From Pseudolysobacter antarcticus (lineage in GTDB: Bacteria > Pseudomonadota > Gammaproteobacteria > Xanthomonadales > Rhodanobacteraceae): DNA of 64,000 nt. The translations under genes and the position numbers were made by a program. The DNA lies in assembly GCF_004168365.1 (NCBI RefSeq), contig NZ_CP035704.1:124001-188000 (forward strand). Direction: 5' to 3'. Positions 18,324 to 34,350 of this stretch are shown here, in pieces; the stretch's first letter is position 1, and each line of letters starts with the position of its first letter. The notes beneath the pieces were generated by a model. It had not been told where the DNA came from, did not search any database, and worked only from the letters and a program-made list of their open reading frames with translations.

Positions 18324-19829
18324 TCAGTTACGTCGATCCAGGCGCCGATATTGAATCGCTTCGCTGAGATGCGCGCTGTGGATGTGCGCGCTGCCATCCA
18401 GATCGGCGATTGTGCGTGCCACGCGCAGGATGCGGTGATAGGCGCGCGCGGACAGGCCGAGCTTGTCGACGGCGCGTTCGAGCAAGGTGTTATCGCCAGC
18501 GCTCAAGGCGCAATCGCGTTCGACTTCGCGATTGCCGAGCTGCGCGTTCGCCATACCGGCGCGGGCGAGTTGGCGCTCGCGCGCCGCAATCACGCGTAGC
18601 AGCACGCTGGCGCTGGATTCCTCGGTACCGGCACGCTGGCGCAATTCCGCGATCGGCACACGAGGCACTTCGACTTGCAGATCGATGCGATCCAGCAATG
18701 GCCCGGAAACGCGGGCGCGATAACGCAGTATTTGATCGGGCGTGCAGGCGCAGCGTCCCGACGGATCACCCGAGTAACCGCATGGACATGGATTCATTGC
18801 GGCTACGAGCTGAAAATTCGCGGGAAACTCTGCTTGTCGCGCTGCACGCGAAATCACGATGCGACCAGACTCTAGTGGCTCACGCAAAACTTCGAGTACC
18901 CTACGCTCAAACTCGGGCAATTCATCAAGAAATAAGACGCCGTTATGGGCGAGGGAAATCTCGCCGGGCCGAGGCACCGCACCACCGCCAACCAGTGCGA
19001 CCGCCGACGCCGTATGGTGCGGCGCTCTGAAAGGTCGCATTTTCCACTTGTGCAAATCTATACCGTAGCCGCTGATCGAGCGCACCGCGCTGGTTTCGAG
19101 CGCTTCGGCTTCGCTCATCGGCGAGAGGATTCCCGGCAGGCGACTCGCCAGCATGGTCTTGCCGGTGCCGGGCGGCCCGATAAAAAGCAGGTGATGACCT
19201 CCCGCTGCCGCAACTTCGAGCGCACGCCGCGCTTGTGCCTGACCACGCACATCGAGCAGATCGGGAAACGTGATATCGATCGCTTGCAGCGGTGGCGCGA
19301 CGGCTTCGGGCAGGCGTCCGACACCGCGCAAAAACGCACAGACTTCGAGCAACGAATTCGCGGTATAGGTGACGGTCGAACTTGCCAGCGATGCTTCGGC
19401 GGCGTTTTGTTGCGGCACGATCACGCTGCGCCCGGCATCGGCGGCTTTCAGCACCGCCGGCAATACGCCGGTGACGCCGCGCAACTCGCCGGACAATGCC
19501 AGCTCACCGAGAAATTCGTAATGCGCGAGTGGCTCTTTGGGAATGTGACCGGCCGCGGCAAGAATACCGAGCGCGATCGGCAGATCGAATCGCCCACCGT
19601 CCTTCGGCAAATCTGCTGGCGCCAGACTCACCGTAACTCGACGGGCAGGATATTCCAGTTGTGCGTTCTGAATCGCGACACGAACGCGATCGCGCGCTTC
19701 CTTCACGGCGGTTTCGGGCAAGCCGACAATTGACGTTCCGGGCAATCCACCGGACAGATGTACCTCGACCGTGACCGGCGGCGCGGCGACGCCATCCTGG
19801 GCGCGGCTGTTGACGATCGCCAGACTCAT
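18324..19829 (-). CDS. comM: ComM/YifB family AAA+ ATPase (Mg-chelatase-like)
   Basis: A protein of 501 residues, full length. The N-terminal ChlI-like/Lon-like domain begins MSLAIVNSRAQDGVAAPPV; Walker A is GPPGTGKT (about residue 217), Walker B LFLDELPEF (about 300), and a Cys-containing insertion CPCGYSGDPSGRCACTPDQ follows. In naturally transformable gammaproteobacteria ComM is a hexameric helicase that drives branch migration of incoming DNA. It is 100 bp from the XdhC-like gene and not obviously coupled to it. Confidence 0.93.
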   Translation of the reverse strand: MSLAIVNSRAQDGVAAPPVTVEVHLSGGLPGTSIVGLPETAVKEARDRVRVAIQNAQLEYPARRVTVSLAPADLPKDGGRFDLPIALGILAAAGHIPKEPLAHYEFLGELALSGELRGVTGVLPAVLKAADAGRSVIVPQQNAAEASLASSTVTYTANSLLEVCAFLRGVGRLPEAVAPPLQAIDITFPDLLDVRGQAQARRALEVAAAGGHHLLFIGPPGTGKTMLASRLPGILSPMSEAEALETSAVRSISGYGIDLHKWKMRPFRAPHHTASAVALVGGGAVPRPGEISLAHNGVLFLDELPEFERRVLEVLREPLESGRIVISRAARQAEFPANFQLVAAMNPCPCGYSGDPSGRCACTPDQILRYRARVSGPLLDRIDLQVEVPRVPIAELRQRAGTEESSASVLLRVIAARERQLARAGMANAQLGNREVERDCALSAGDNTLLERAVDKLGLSARAYHRILRVARTIADLDGSAHIHSAHLSEAIQYRRLDRRN

Positions 19830-20439
19830 GCCGCTCGGCGCGATCTGGACGAATGAAATCCGGGCGAATGAAAATTCTGCGGTTTGTGTTGTGGAAAGTT
19901 CTGAACAAGCCCCTCCTGGACTTGTTCAGACCCGCCGAATCCGGCCGCCGCAGTCGCTTCCAGCGATTGGTGGCACTCCCCACATCCGTGCAGGTTGTTT
20001 GCATTGACTCGACTCCGACATAACGATGGCTTGCGCGCTCGATATGTTCGACTCGTCCTGAGCCTCTCCCTCCGTACCGGCTCCGCGGTGCGGATTTGCT
20101 TCTGCAGATCCCTTGCTGGCGGTGCATCCTGCGCCGCCGATCCCGCCTGTACCAATAAAAACCCCGCTTGCGACTTTCCTGTAAAAGCTGCCATCGTCCG
20201 TGGTAGCGCTTGTAATCCTGTAGGCATGACAACCTGGATGGGTTGCGGCGCGGCCATGCTGCGCCGACCTGGCTCAATGGGTGAGATTAGCCAGGCCTTC
20301 GTCACTAGCGGGAAACTTGCAAGGATGACGCGATCAACCTTCATCCTGAATTCCTGATTGTCTTTTCGATTTCCTCTACAACCTTGATAAAACTCCTGCG
20401 TCATCAAGGGTTGACTTAATTTTTGGGTTACAAACACCC
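19830..20439. other. 610-bp stretch with no confident gene
   Basis: On the minus strand an ORF from ATG 20344 (with AGGA 8 bp upstream) runs 172 codons to a TGA that overlaps the comM start, and it contains a haem-like CGECH; its composition is not convincingly coding. A second minus-strand frame over about 19,920-20,275 reads more like protein (YRKVASGVFIGTGG) but lacks a start. This may be a frameshifted or decayed gene. No assignment is made. Confidence 0.3.
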
Positions 20440-20712
20440 TTAATGTTTGGGTGTAGCGGTGATACTTCCGTTGACCTGACGCTCCAATGCCGCGACTTGC
20501 AGTTCCAGCGCCTCGACTTTCTCGCGAGTGCGCAACAACACCGAGCGCTGCACCGCAAAATCCTCACTTGTCACAAGATCGAGACCTCGCAAACCAACAC
20601 GCAAGGTTTCGCGAAAATGCGCACTAAGCTCATCCTTGGCCTCACGTGCGCCCTCGGGTACGAGGGCGGCGAGGCGTTGCGCCAGCTCATCAATATTTTG
20701 CAGGTTGATCAT
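20440..20712 (-). CDS. ubiK: UbiK accessory factor (BMFP domain)
   Basis: A protein of 90 residues. It begins MINLQNIDELAQRLAALVPE and ends in a long C-terminal coiled coil (VLLRTREKVEALELQVAALE), the layout of the BMFP/UbiK family. UbiK binds UbiJ and aids the aerobic ubiquinone biosynthesis complex. A GAGG ribosome site precedes the ATG. It is divergent from the P-II gene, with 241 bp between them that hold both promoters. Confidence 0.9.
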   Translation of the reverse strand: MINLQNIDELAQRLAALVPEGAREAKDELSAHFRETLRVGLRGLDLVTSEDFAVQRSVLLRTREKVEALELQVAALERQVNGSITATPKH

Positions 20713-20914
20713 GGTTTACCTCATCGACCGAAGGACAACATCACGGCGCCAGTTTACCTGTTCGGCCCAGTGCGTTCTGTCAGCCAGTCGATGATTATTT
20801 TGTAGGAATTCTCTTACAAGGAGTGGCTGGAGCGCGGTTTGTCTCAGCAGATTTGAAAATTATTTCGCGCGCCCACGCTGCCGCGAGCTGTGCGCACGTC
20901 ACCGGCTAGGCTAA

Positions 20915-21292
<378 letters not shown>

Positions 21293-21691
21293 GCCCGCTA
21301 TTGCCAACCTCGATCCAGATCGATCGTTTTTGCGTGCGGACGTCTATACGGCCAAACCGTTACAAATGAAACTTTTGACGCAACGCAACAAGTATGCTTA
21401 AGTCAGGATCGGAACCATCCCCGGATGCCGCCCACGAAAGCCGTCGTGCAGCGTTTTGCGGTGTTTTCAAATGACGCGGATAGTGCCAACAACGCGCCCT
21501 TTTCCAGCAACGTCGCCAGACGTGGACTTATCGGCGCACCGCAACGTGCGCAACGATGTACGTACAGCCTGGAGCGTTCCTGCTTCGGGCTGCTTTGCGC
21601 GGCTTGACCTGATCGGGATTTGAAACCATCCAGCGCCACAACACAGACGTGGGCCAGGCGTGCCGTCACCCCGCCAGCTCGAGCGCCAGCC
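21293..21691. other. Long intergenic/leader region before gltB
   Basis: About 400 bp between glnB and gltB with no convincing gene. ORFs on both strands are short. The plus-strand ORF at 21425-21607 and the minus-strand ORF at 21403-21708 (with a CARCG pair) have no recognisable relatives. The region probably holds the gltBD promoter and 5' leader. Confidence 0.4.
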
Positions 21692-27597
<5,906 letters not shown>

Positions 27598-27858
27598 TTC
27601 TTGACGCAGTGCCGTAATCGTCACGGAGCTTGGGGCGTGCCGTTTCAGATATCGCCCAGCATAGACCGGAGAGTCATACTAAACCTCGAGCGTGGTCGGC
27701 TTGAAGCTGGCGAAATCGTTGTTGAAATTGTCCGTCGTCAATGCCATTTCGTGCTGCCCCGCCGACGTTGGCACCTCGGCCACGCCACGCCACGCAGCGA
27801 CGCCATCCTGCTGGCTGTGCAGTAGACTGGGCATTCATCCGAACCGCAGGGGAAAGCT

Positions 27859-29055
27859 GTGACCACATCGACGCGATTAGTCTCGGCCTTGGGGGTACTT
27901 CTACTTTTCACTTTGTCATCGCCAGGCTGCGCGCAGCAACGAACGAGCTCCGCGTCGCGGCAAAGGGCGGACGCAACTTGGACGTTCGCGGTATCCGGTG
28001 ATTCGCGCAACTGCGGCAATGTCGTGATGCCCGCCATCGCGGCGGGAGCGCGCAAAGATGGCGCGGCGTTCTACTGGCATCTCGGTGATTTGCGCGCGAT
28101 CTACAAAGTGGATGAAGACTACGCGCGCGAAGAGCGCTTCAAGGCATTCTCGCCACCGCCGAGCCTCGACGATTATCTGCGTACTGCGTGGACCGATTTC
28201 AGCCAGCATCAGGTGCAGCCTTTCGCAAACACGCCATTCTTTATCGGCATTGGCAACCACGAAACCATCGCGCCGAAAACGCGCACCCAATTTCTCATCG
28301 AGTTTCAATCGCTGCTTGATCGCCCGGAGCTCAAGCAACAGCGCAGCAACGACGCCGCGCTTTATGGCCTGTTGAAACAGACGCCAGCGCCGAGAACCTA
28401 TTATCACTGGATCGAACGCGGCATCGATTTCATCAATCTCGACAACGCCAGCGACGATACTTTCGATACGGTGCAGATGGCTTGGTTCAATGCAATTGTC
28501 GATGCGGATATGCAAAATCCGGCCATCACCACGTTGGTGGTGGGAATGCATGAATCGTTGCCCTACAGCAAATCCGACAGCCACAGCATGTGCGGCTCGA
28601 TCAGCGGTCGCGAGAGCGGCACGAGAACGTATGCGAAGTTGGTCGAGGCCGAAAAGAAATCGAAGCACGTCTATCTGCTCGCCAGCCACTCGCACTATTA
28701 CCTGGCCAACATCTACGACACCGATCACTGGCGTGATGCCGATCACGGTGGGGTTGTTTTGCCCGGATGGGTCGTAGGTACCGCGGGCGCCGAACGCTAT
28801 CCACTGCCGCCGGATGTGATCGCCGGCCCCGATGCACGCGAGCATGTCTACGGATATCTCATTGGCACGGTCACGCGCGGTGGCGAAGTGCGATTCGAGT
28901 TTCGCGAACTTGCCGAGCCCGCTATCCAGTTGACGCGCGGTGCCGACTATTCAGCAGACACGGTATCGTTCTGCGTGGCACAAAATCCGGACCCGGAAAA
29001 ACTGCATGCGAAGCACGCGCAACCGAGCAGCTGTGAAGCTGCCACACAGCGCTAG
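27859..29055 (+). CDS. Exported metallophosphoesterase
   Basis: A protein of 398 residues from GTG 27859 with AGGGGA upstream. It has an N-terminal signal with a cysteine (LLLFTLSSPGCAQQ), possibly a lipoprotein although the lipobox is imperfect. Calcineurin-like metal motifs run in order: GDSRNCG (about 50), HLGDLR (about 75), GNHE (about 132) and SHSHYY (about 278). This fits a dinuclear-metal phosphoesterase in the periplasm; the substrate is unknown. The 261 bp before it hold only its promoter region. Confidence 0.8.
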   Translation: MTTSTRLVSALGVLLLFTLSSPGCAQQRTSSASRQRADATWTFAVSGDSRNCGNVVMPAIAAGARKDGAAFYWHLGDLRAIYKVDEDYAREERFKAFSPPPSLDDYLRTAWTDFSQHQVQPFANTPFFIGIGNHETIAPKTRTQFLIEFQSLLDRPELKQQRSNDAALYGLLKQTPAPRTYYHWIERGIDFINLDNASDDTFDTVQMAWFNAIVDADMQNPAITTLVVGMHESLPYSKSDSHSMCGSISGRESGTRTYAKLVEAEKKSKHVYLLASHSHYYLANIYDTDHWRDADHGGVVLPGWVVGTAGAERYPLPPDVIAGPDAREHVYGYLIGTVTRGGEVRFEFRELAEPAIQLTRGADYSADTVSFCVAQNPDPEKLHAKHAQPSSCEAATQR

Positions 29056-29167
29056 GCAAACTTTTCGAAATCCATCACTACCAAGCCGACTGCTATCAGC
29101 TGATTTCGTGAGCATCCGGAAAAATCACGCACGTTGATCGAGCGAGCCGCGCCCGATCGGTCAACGC

Positions 29168-30703
29168 CTAGCCGTCGACAAGGTCGAACGGCTGGCGTCG
29201 CGATGCCGCGAGTTCGCCAAGATCCAGTTCACGCTCAAGTACGTCATAGGTTTCGTCGTCAATGACGTTATCTCGCAGCATGCGCCAGAGCGCTGCGCGT
29301 TGCGTGCGGATTGTGCTCAGGCGCAGCGTGTCGACCGGGTTCTCCGATTGCCGGTATGGGCTTTGCAGAGCGATTTGTTCGAGGCGTAATTCTTCCCGTA
29401 AAAGTGCGGCGGCGGCGTCGCCGGCTTTGTCGAATTCGGCCTCCGCGACGGCGGTGAGCGCAAGACGCGCGCGCTCCAGTTCATCGCGTTGCGTCGTCTC
29501 GATGGGAAAGCGCAGCAGGCGGATCAGCGGCCCCAGCGTAATTCCTTGCACGATCAGCGTGCCGAGCACGACGGCCAATGCACTCAGCACAACCAGACCA
29601 CGCTGTGGAAATGTCTCGGGTAATGCGAGGGCGGCGGCGAGCGTGACCATGCCGCGCATGCCGCACCACGATGCGACGATGCCCTGCTTCAACGTCGGCC
29701 CCGCGCCGTAGCCAAGCCAGCGATAGACCGGTTGCACCAGGCGGTTGTAGAGCATCACCCAGAGGATGCGCACGCCGACGACAGTTGCAAAAACCAGTGC
29801 CGCAAAACCAATGGCGTGATGCAGCTCGGAGTCGTCGAGCGTCTGCACGATCGCACGTGCCTGCAAACCGACGAACAAGAACGCGAGCACGTTCAACACA
29901 AATACCATAAGGTCCCACACGGCATAGGAGTGGATGCGATCGCGTGCGGCTTGCCGGTCGGATCGGCGTGCGACCGTCATTGCGGCGGCGACCATGGCAA
30001 GAATCGCGGAAAGACCGAGCTGATCGGCGAGTATCCATGTGCCGAACGTGATGACGAATGAAAACAGGATTCCACCCATCGTTCCGGCGAGCAACGGCAT
30101 CGTGATAGTCGCCAGGCGTCCCATCGCCATACCGAGCAGCAAGCCACCAGGAATCGCCAGCGCCAATTGCGGAATAGCGCGCTGCGCATCGCTATCCATC
30201 GTGCCCATATGCAGCGCTACACTGAAGACAAACAACGCGACGGCGTCGTTCAACAAGCTCTCGCCTTTCAATACGGTGACCGTCGAACGCGGCAAGTCGG
30301 GTCGATCGAGCATTGCCGCTGCGGCGGCGGCATCGGGCGGGGCAACAATCGCGCCGAGCGCAATCGCTGCGGCCAGCGGCAGCCCGGCGTAGACAATGCC
30401 GACCCACGCCACCGCAGCGGTGGTCAGCAACACGGCGATCACGGCGAGCGCGAACAGCGGCAACCAATGACGGCGGATCGCGCGTGGCGGAAAATCGTAG
30501 GCTGCATCGAGAATCGCCGGGGCGATAAACAATGCCATGACCAGGCGCGGCTCGATCGCAATCGTCGGCGCGGATGGCAGCATCGCCACACCCAGACCCG
30601 CCACCGCGAGCATGGTCGGATACGGAATCCGCAGGCGTCGCGAAACCTGTAGCGACAGGATCGCCAGCAGCATCAGCATCAATACGCTTTGGAACAGCGC
30701 CAT
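29168..30703 (-). CDS. Na+/H+ antiporter, CPA1 family
   Basis: A protein of 511 residues from ATG 30703 (MALFQSVLMLMLLAILSLQV). It has about 12 hydrophobic helices. Signature segments are AIVAPPDAAAAAAML (about residue 120) and KGESLLNDAVALFVFSVAL (about 145), the ion-binding region of CPA1/NhaP-type exchangers, followed by a soluble C-terminal tail of about 100 residues. It exchanges cytoplasmic Na+ (or K+) for protons. The ORF is open 24 codons upstream, but the hydrophobic start is the likelier one. Confidence 0.88.
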   Translation of the reverse strand: MALFQSVLMLMLLAILSLQVSRRLRIPYPTMLAVAGLGVAMLPSAPTIAIEPRLVMALFIAPAILDAAYDFPPRAIRRHWLPLFALAVIAVLLTTAAVAWVGIVYAGLPLAAAIALGAIVAPPDAAAAAAMLDRPDLPRSTVTVLKGESLLNDAVALFVFSVALHMGTMDSDAQRAIPQLALAIPGGLLLGMAMGRLATITMPLLAGTMGGILFSFVITFGTWILADQLGLSAILAMVAAAMTVARRSDRQAARDRIHSYAVWDLMVFVLNVLAFLFVGLQARAIVQTLDDSELHHAIGFAALVFATVVGVRILWVMLYNRLVQPVYRWLGYGAGPTLKQGIVASWCGMRGMVTLAAALALPETFPQRGLVVLSALAVVLGTLIVQGITLGPLIRLLRFPIETTQRDELERARLALTAVAEAEFDKAGDAAAALLREELRLEQIALQSPYRQSENPVDTLRLSTIRTQRAALWRMLRDNVIDDETYDVLERELDLGELAASRRQPFDLVDG

Positions 30704-30774
30704 CGTGATCCTCGTGTCGGCCGGCTCTCGGGCGGATGAGGCTAGCACGGCCGCATTTCGGTGGTTTAGCCGCA

Positions 30775-30970
30775 CCTCATATTTTTCTGCCTGGACGCGC
30801 GTTCACCGCCGGTTGGACCTGCATTGGTGCTGGCAGTGGCAACCTCGCCACCAGTGGCATCGTTATTTCTGCGAGGCGCTCATTATCCTGGCAGGTCACG
30901 GCACCGGTGTTGCCGCAAGCGATCGGTGACACGATTGACTACACCGTGAGCGCGAACTGGATGCGACCCG
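30775..30970 (+). pseudogene. Possible remnant of a secreted repeat-protein C-terminal region
   Basis: A plus-strand segment reads TAGWTCIGAGSGN then SARRSLSWQVTAPVLP and GDTIDYTVSANW, which is like the beta-sandwich repeats (DUF11-like) of secreted proteins and similar in style to the partial gene at the right end of the window. No start or stop fits it, and its 3' side runs into the end of the TetR gene. Most likely a leftover of a deleted gene; weak evidence. Confidence 0.3.
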
Positions 30971-30973
30971 ATA

Positions 30974-31576
30974 TCAGGCCTTTGGCACTACAGCCGCGCG
31001 CGCAGCTTCGACCAGTGCATGTGTCGACGTCAGAAGAATCCGGGTTGCATCGTCGGTCGCAAGCAGTTCCGAGCTGACGAATGCGCCGTTGACCAGCAGA
31101 GCCAGTTGCGCGGCCAGGATATCCGGGTGGGCGACATCAAGCCGCCTGGCGATGGCAGCCAGGCGTGAGCGCAGCCCATGCATGTGCGCGCGCGCCACCT
31201 GTCGGGCAGGATGCTCCTGTTCTGCGAATTCGGCAGCGACGTTGATCTGCGGACAACCGCGATAATTCGAGCGCGACAGACGCTCACCGATCCAGCGCAT
31301 GTGCGCCGCCAGTTCGTCGGCCGGATCATCCGAGTACTTGGCCGCGACATCGTCCCAGGTTGCCCAGAAGTCGATGTCCTCGCGCTCCAGGAACGCGACA
31401 ACGAGATCGTCTTTGGTGCGGAAGTGTCGATACAGGCTGGTTTTTGCCACACCTGCGTGCTCAACCACCAAGTCGACGCCAACGGCGCGGACGCCCTGTC
31501 GATAAAAAAGAGCCGACGCGCATTGCAGAATCCGTTCACGCACATCCAGCGGGTTTTGCACAGGCTTCGTGGTCAT
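30974..31576 (-). CDS. TetR/AcrR family transcriptional regulator
   Basis: A protein of 200 residues from ATG 31576 (MTTKPVQNPLDVRERILQCA). The TetR N-terminal helix-turn-helix is clear (ALFYRQGVRAVGVDLVVEHA, then GVAKTSLYRHFRTKDDLV, residues about 20-55), followed by an all-helical ligand domain. It is divergent from a two-gene operon across 98 bp that contain two dyads with the same half-site, so it very likely represses itself and that operon. The ligand is unknown. Confidence 0.9.
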   Translation of the reverse strand: MTTKPVQNPLDVRERILQCASALFYRQGVRAVGVDLVVEHAGVAKTSLYRHFRTKDDLVVAFLEREDIDFWATWDDVAAKYSDDPADELAAHMRWIGERLSRSNYRGCPQINVAAEFAEQEHPARQVARAHMHGLRSRLAAIARRLDVAHPDILAAQLALLVNGAFVSSELLATDDATRILLTSTHALVEAARAAVVPKA

Positions 31577-31601
31577 GACGAGCAACTGATCAACTTCGGT
31601 A

Positions 31602-31665
31602 TTGACATGGTACAGACCGTTCTGTAGCTTCGCAAGAACAGACAGGTCTGTAGCTATTACTGAGG
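31602..31665. promoter_or_regulatory. Divergent promoter with two TetR-type operators
   Basis: Two inverted repeats share a half-site: TACAGA-N5-TCTGTA at 31611-31627 and ACAGAC-N2-GTCTGT at 31639-31652. A TTGACA hexamer at 31602-31607 lies just before the first dyad, which would put the operator in the spacer of the rightward promoter. A GAGG ribosome site before 31675 fixes the start of the next gene. Confidence 0.65.
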
Positions 31666-31674
31666 ATGATGATA

Positions 31675-32679
31675 ATGAACAAAAACAGCACGTTCGTAGC
31701 CGTCTACGGCGCCACCGGCCACACCGGACGCTTCGTAATTGGCGAGCTCCTGCGCCGCGGGTTGCCCGTGCTCGCGGTGGGCCGCGACATATCAAGCGTT
31801 CCGGCGGGCGTCATCGCGCGGATCGCAAGCATTGACGATGCCGCGGCGCTGGATCGCGCGTTCGCCGACTGCGCCGTGATCATCAACTGCGCCGGCCCTT
31901 TCCTGGATACGGCGTCACCCATCGTTGAGGCTGCCCTGCGCGTGGGCAGCGCGTATCTGGATGTCACTGCAGAACAGGCCAGCGCACTTTCGATATTCGA
32001 ACGCTACGATGAGCGTGCCCGCGCCGCTGGTGTTGCCGTCATTCCTGCCGCCGGTTTTTATGGCGGCCTTGCCGATCTTCTCGCCAGTGCACTGATTGGC
32101 CAGTACGCCGTCGATAACATGACCATTGCGATCGCGCTCGATCATTGGTGGCCAACCAAGGGGACGCGCAAAACCGGCGAGCGCAATCGAGTCCCGCGCG
32201 TCGTGCTGGAGAACGGCCGGCTCGTGCCGATGACGATCCCGGCGGCAAGGACGCAATGGACTTTCGGTGCGCCGCACGGCTTGCAGGAAATGGAAGAAAT
32301 GCCTTTCAGCGAGATCATCACGATCTCGCGTCATCCGCAGGTACGTAATCTGCGCGCTTATCTCAACGTGGCGTCCCTGCGCGACGTGCGTGATGACGCG
32401 ACCCCACCGCCGGTAGCCATCGATACCCTCGGGCGATCCGCGCAGAATTTCGTCATCGAGGTAGTCGCGCACGATGGTGCAGGTAGCCGTCGCGCCCTCG
32501 CGCGGGGACAGGACATCTACGCCGTGACGGCCCCGCTTGTGGTCGAGGCGGCAACACGCATGCTGCAGCCATCGTTCGTTCAAAGCGGTACGCTCAGCCT
32601 GGCGCAAGCATTCGATGCCGAAAACTTCCTGCGTTCCTTCAAGCCCGAACAGTTGATATTCGAGCTCAATGCGGCTTGA
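31675..32679 (+). CDS. Saccharopine dehydrogenase-like NAD(P)-binding protein
   Basis: A protein of 334 residues from ATG 31675 (MNKNSTFVAVYGATGHTGRF). ATG codons at 31666 and 31669 are closer to the ribosome site and less likely. The nucleotide-binding motif YGATGHTGRFVIGELLRRG lies at residues about 10-28, followed by NCAGPF (about 75) and GFYGGLADLLAS, as in the saccharopine-dehydrogenase-like/enoyl-reductase family. The reaction is unknown. It is first in a TetR-controlled operon with an isocitrate-lyase-superfamily gene 37 bp downstream. Confidence 0.78.
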   Translation: MNKNSTFVAVYGATGHTGRFVIGELLRRGLPVLAVGRDISSVPAGVIARIASIDDAAALDRAFADCAVIINCAGPFLDTASPIVEAALRVGSAYLDVTAEQASALSIFERYDERARAAGVAVIPAAGFYGGLADLLASALIGQYAVDNMTIAIALDHWWPTKGTRKTGERNRVPRVVLENGRLVPMTIPAARTQWTFGAPHGLQEMEEMPFSEIITISRHPQVRNLRAYLNVASLRDVRDDATPPPVAIDTLGRSAQNFVIEVVAHDGAGSRRALARGQDIYAVTAPLVVEAATRMLQPSFVQSGTLSLAQAFDAENFLRSFKPEQLIFELNAA

Positions 32680-32716
32680 TGCAAAGGCTCAACCCAACCA
32701 CCCGAGGAGATATGTC

Positions 32717-33490
32717 ATGCGACAAAAAGAACTGGCGGAATCGTTGGCTGCTCTGCATGTAAAAGGTAGCCCTCTCGTTCTTTACAACGCGTGGGATGCC
32801 GGCAGCGCCAAGGCCATCCGGCAGGCGGGTTCGCCCGCGATCGCGACGAGCAGTTGGGCTGTCGCCGCGGCGCAAGGGTACGACGATGGCGAGTCGATGC
32901 CGTTCGCATTCGTCGAGCAAGTTGTCGCTCGCATCATCGGCGCGGTCGATGCTCCTGTGACTGTAGATATCGAGGCAGGGTATAGCGATGATCCACAAGT
33001 TTGCGCCGGCAACGTGGCGCGGTTGATGGACTACGGCGCAGTGGGCATCAATTTCGAGGATCGCATCGTACGCGGGGGCGGTTTGCATGGTGTCGACGCA
33101 CAGTGCGCGCGTATCGCTGCGATCCGAGCCATGGCCGATGCGCGTGGCGTGCGCCTATTCATCAATGCACGGACCGACATGTTCCTCGGCAGCGGCGTCA
33201 AGCCACCCGAAGGCATGACCGAAACGAAGGCGCGTGCCGCCGCCTATGCACGCGCGGGCGCTTCCGGCTTCTTCGTTCCCGGTCTGGTCGACTTGTCTGC
33301 GATTCGCGAATTGTGCAACACCACAGACTTGCCACTGAACGTGATGACGATGCCAGGGCTGCCTCATGCGCGTGAGCTGGCGGACGCGGGTGTTGCCCGC
33401 ATCAGCTACGGGCCGGCCGCCTATTTGCTGGCCATGGAAGCCATACGCAATGCCGCACGTGATATCCGCGAAGCCCGGCAAGCCGCGTAA
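32717..33490 (+). CDS. Isocitrate lyase/PEP mutase superfamily protein
   Basis: A protein of 257 residues with GAGGAG before ATG 32717. The fold markers are LYNAWDAGSAKAIRQAG (about residues 22-38), the metal-binding VDIEAGYSD (about 83) and GINFEDR (about 110), RTDMF (about 153) and a C-terminal VARISYGP. It lacks the catalytic KKCGH loop of true isocitrate lyase, so it belongs with the short PEP mutase/oxaloacetate-decarboxylase-like members. It is likely co-transcribed with the preceding reductase-like gene. Confidence 0.85.
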   Translation: MRQKELAESLAALHVKGSPLVLYNAWDAGSAKAIRQAGSPAIATSSWAVAAAQGYDDGESMPFAFVEQVVARIIGAVDAPVTVDIEAGYSDDPQVCAGNVARLMDYGAVGINFEDRIVRGGGLHGVDAQCARIAAIRAMADARGVRLFINARTDMFLGSGVKPPEGMTETKARAAAYARAGASGFFVPGLVDLSAIRELCNTTDLPLNVMTMPGLPHARELADAGVARISYGPAAYLLAMEAIRNAARDIREARQAA

Positions 33491-33669
33491 ACACAACCTG
33501 TCGCGACCAACACATTGACGCCAGATTCCACACCATCACGGCGCACTACAATGGCGATCCGAATACCGCAGCAGCGGCGACTACCAAAGCGCAACAGATA
33601 AGCGCGCCGAACCAGGAGGTTCGGCGCGTGATTTTTCCAGACACAGCGCGCTCGTAAAGCGCGCGATGA

Positions 33670-33990
33670 TTATTTCTGGTAGCCGAGCTGGGCGAGACAG
33701 ACGGCGGCGAGGTCGAGCACCGGCTGGGTTGCGCGGTCGGCATCGGAAACCTGTCCATCGACCGAGTCCATGCACGGCAGGATTTCGGCGCCGATCGCGG
33801 CGTCCGTTTTGCCCTTGCGGTCGATCTCGCTACTCACGGCGGCGAGCACGAGCGGAACAACAGCGCTGCGCTCGGCCGGTGTCGCCGCGTGATATGCGGT
33901 GAGCTTGTCGGTGAGCGACAGGGTGGCCGCCTGAGCGGAGGAACCGAGCAGTACAGCAGCGACAAAAAAACCATAAGCAACACGTTTCAT
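33670..33990 (-). CDS. Small secreted protein of unknown function
   Basis: A protein of 106 residues from ATG 33990 (AGGAG upstream). The signal peptide is MKRVAYGFFVAAVLLGSSAQA. The mature part is about 85 residues, helical in appearance (LTDKLTAYHAATPAERSAVV, then SSEIDRKG) with two Cys (ILPCMDS and AVCLAQL) that may pair. I do not recognise the family. Another 360 bp separate it from the divergent EF-hand gene. Confidence 0.6.
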   Translation of the reverse strand: MKRVAYGFFVAAVLLGSSAQAATLSLTDKLTAYHAATPAERSAVVPLVLAAVSSEIDRKGKTDAAIGAEILPCMDSVDGQVSDADRATQPVLDLAAVCLAQLGYQK

Positions 33991-34350
33991 GCAAATCTCC
34001 TGGGGCGAATAAATGCGACCGACGACCAAGGGTTGGTCTTCGTAAAGGGTCGCCGCGAAGTATATCTTCTGGCGCAAGCCTCGCGGTGAGCAAATCTGAT
34101 CTGGCACAACGCGCCGGCACGCATAAGCTGTCCTTGCGGGCAGATTAATCGGTGCGAGCAATCCTGAACGATGACACAGGTTCATCGGTCAAGCGTGACC
34201 CGAGACGTTGCCCTCGATCGAGTGCATGACAGTTCGACGCAGCAAAATACGTGAGCATTGGTAACCGCCATCTGCAGCCGGAATTTGACCGTGCCGCGGG
34301 GTTGGCGGCCACGTGTTGCATGGTATTGCGATCAACTTGGGGATTCAATT
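33991..34350. other. Divergent intergenic region
   Basis: 360 bp between the small secreted protein gene and the EF-hand gene. It should carry both promoters. No dyad, RNA gene or further ORF is supported. Confidence 0.4.
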
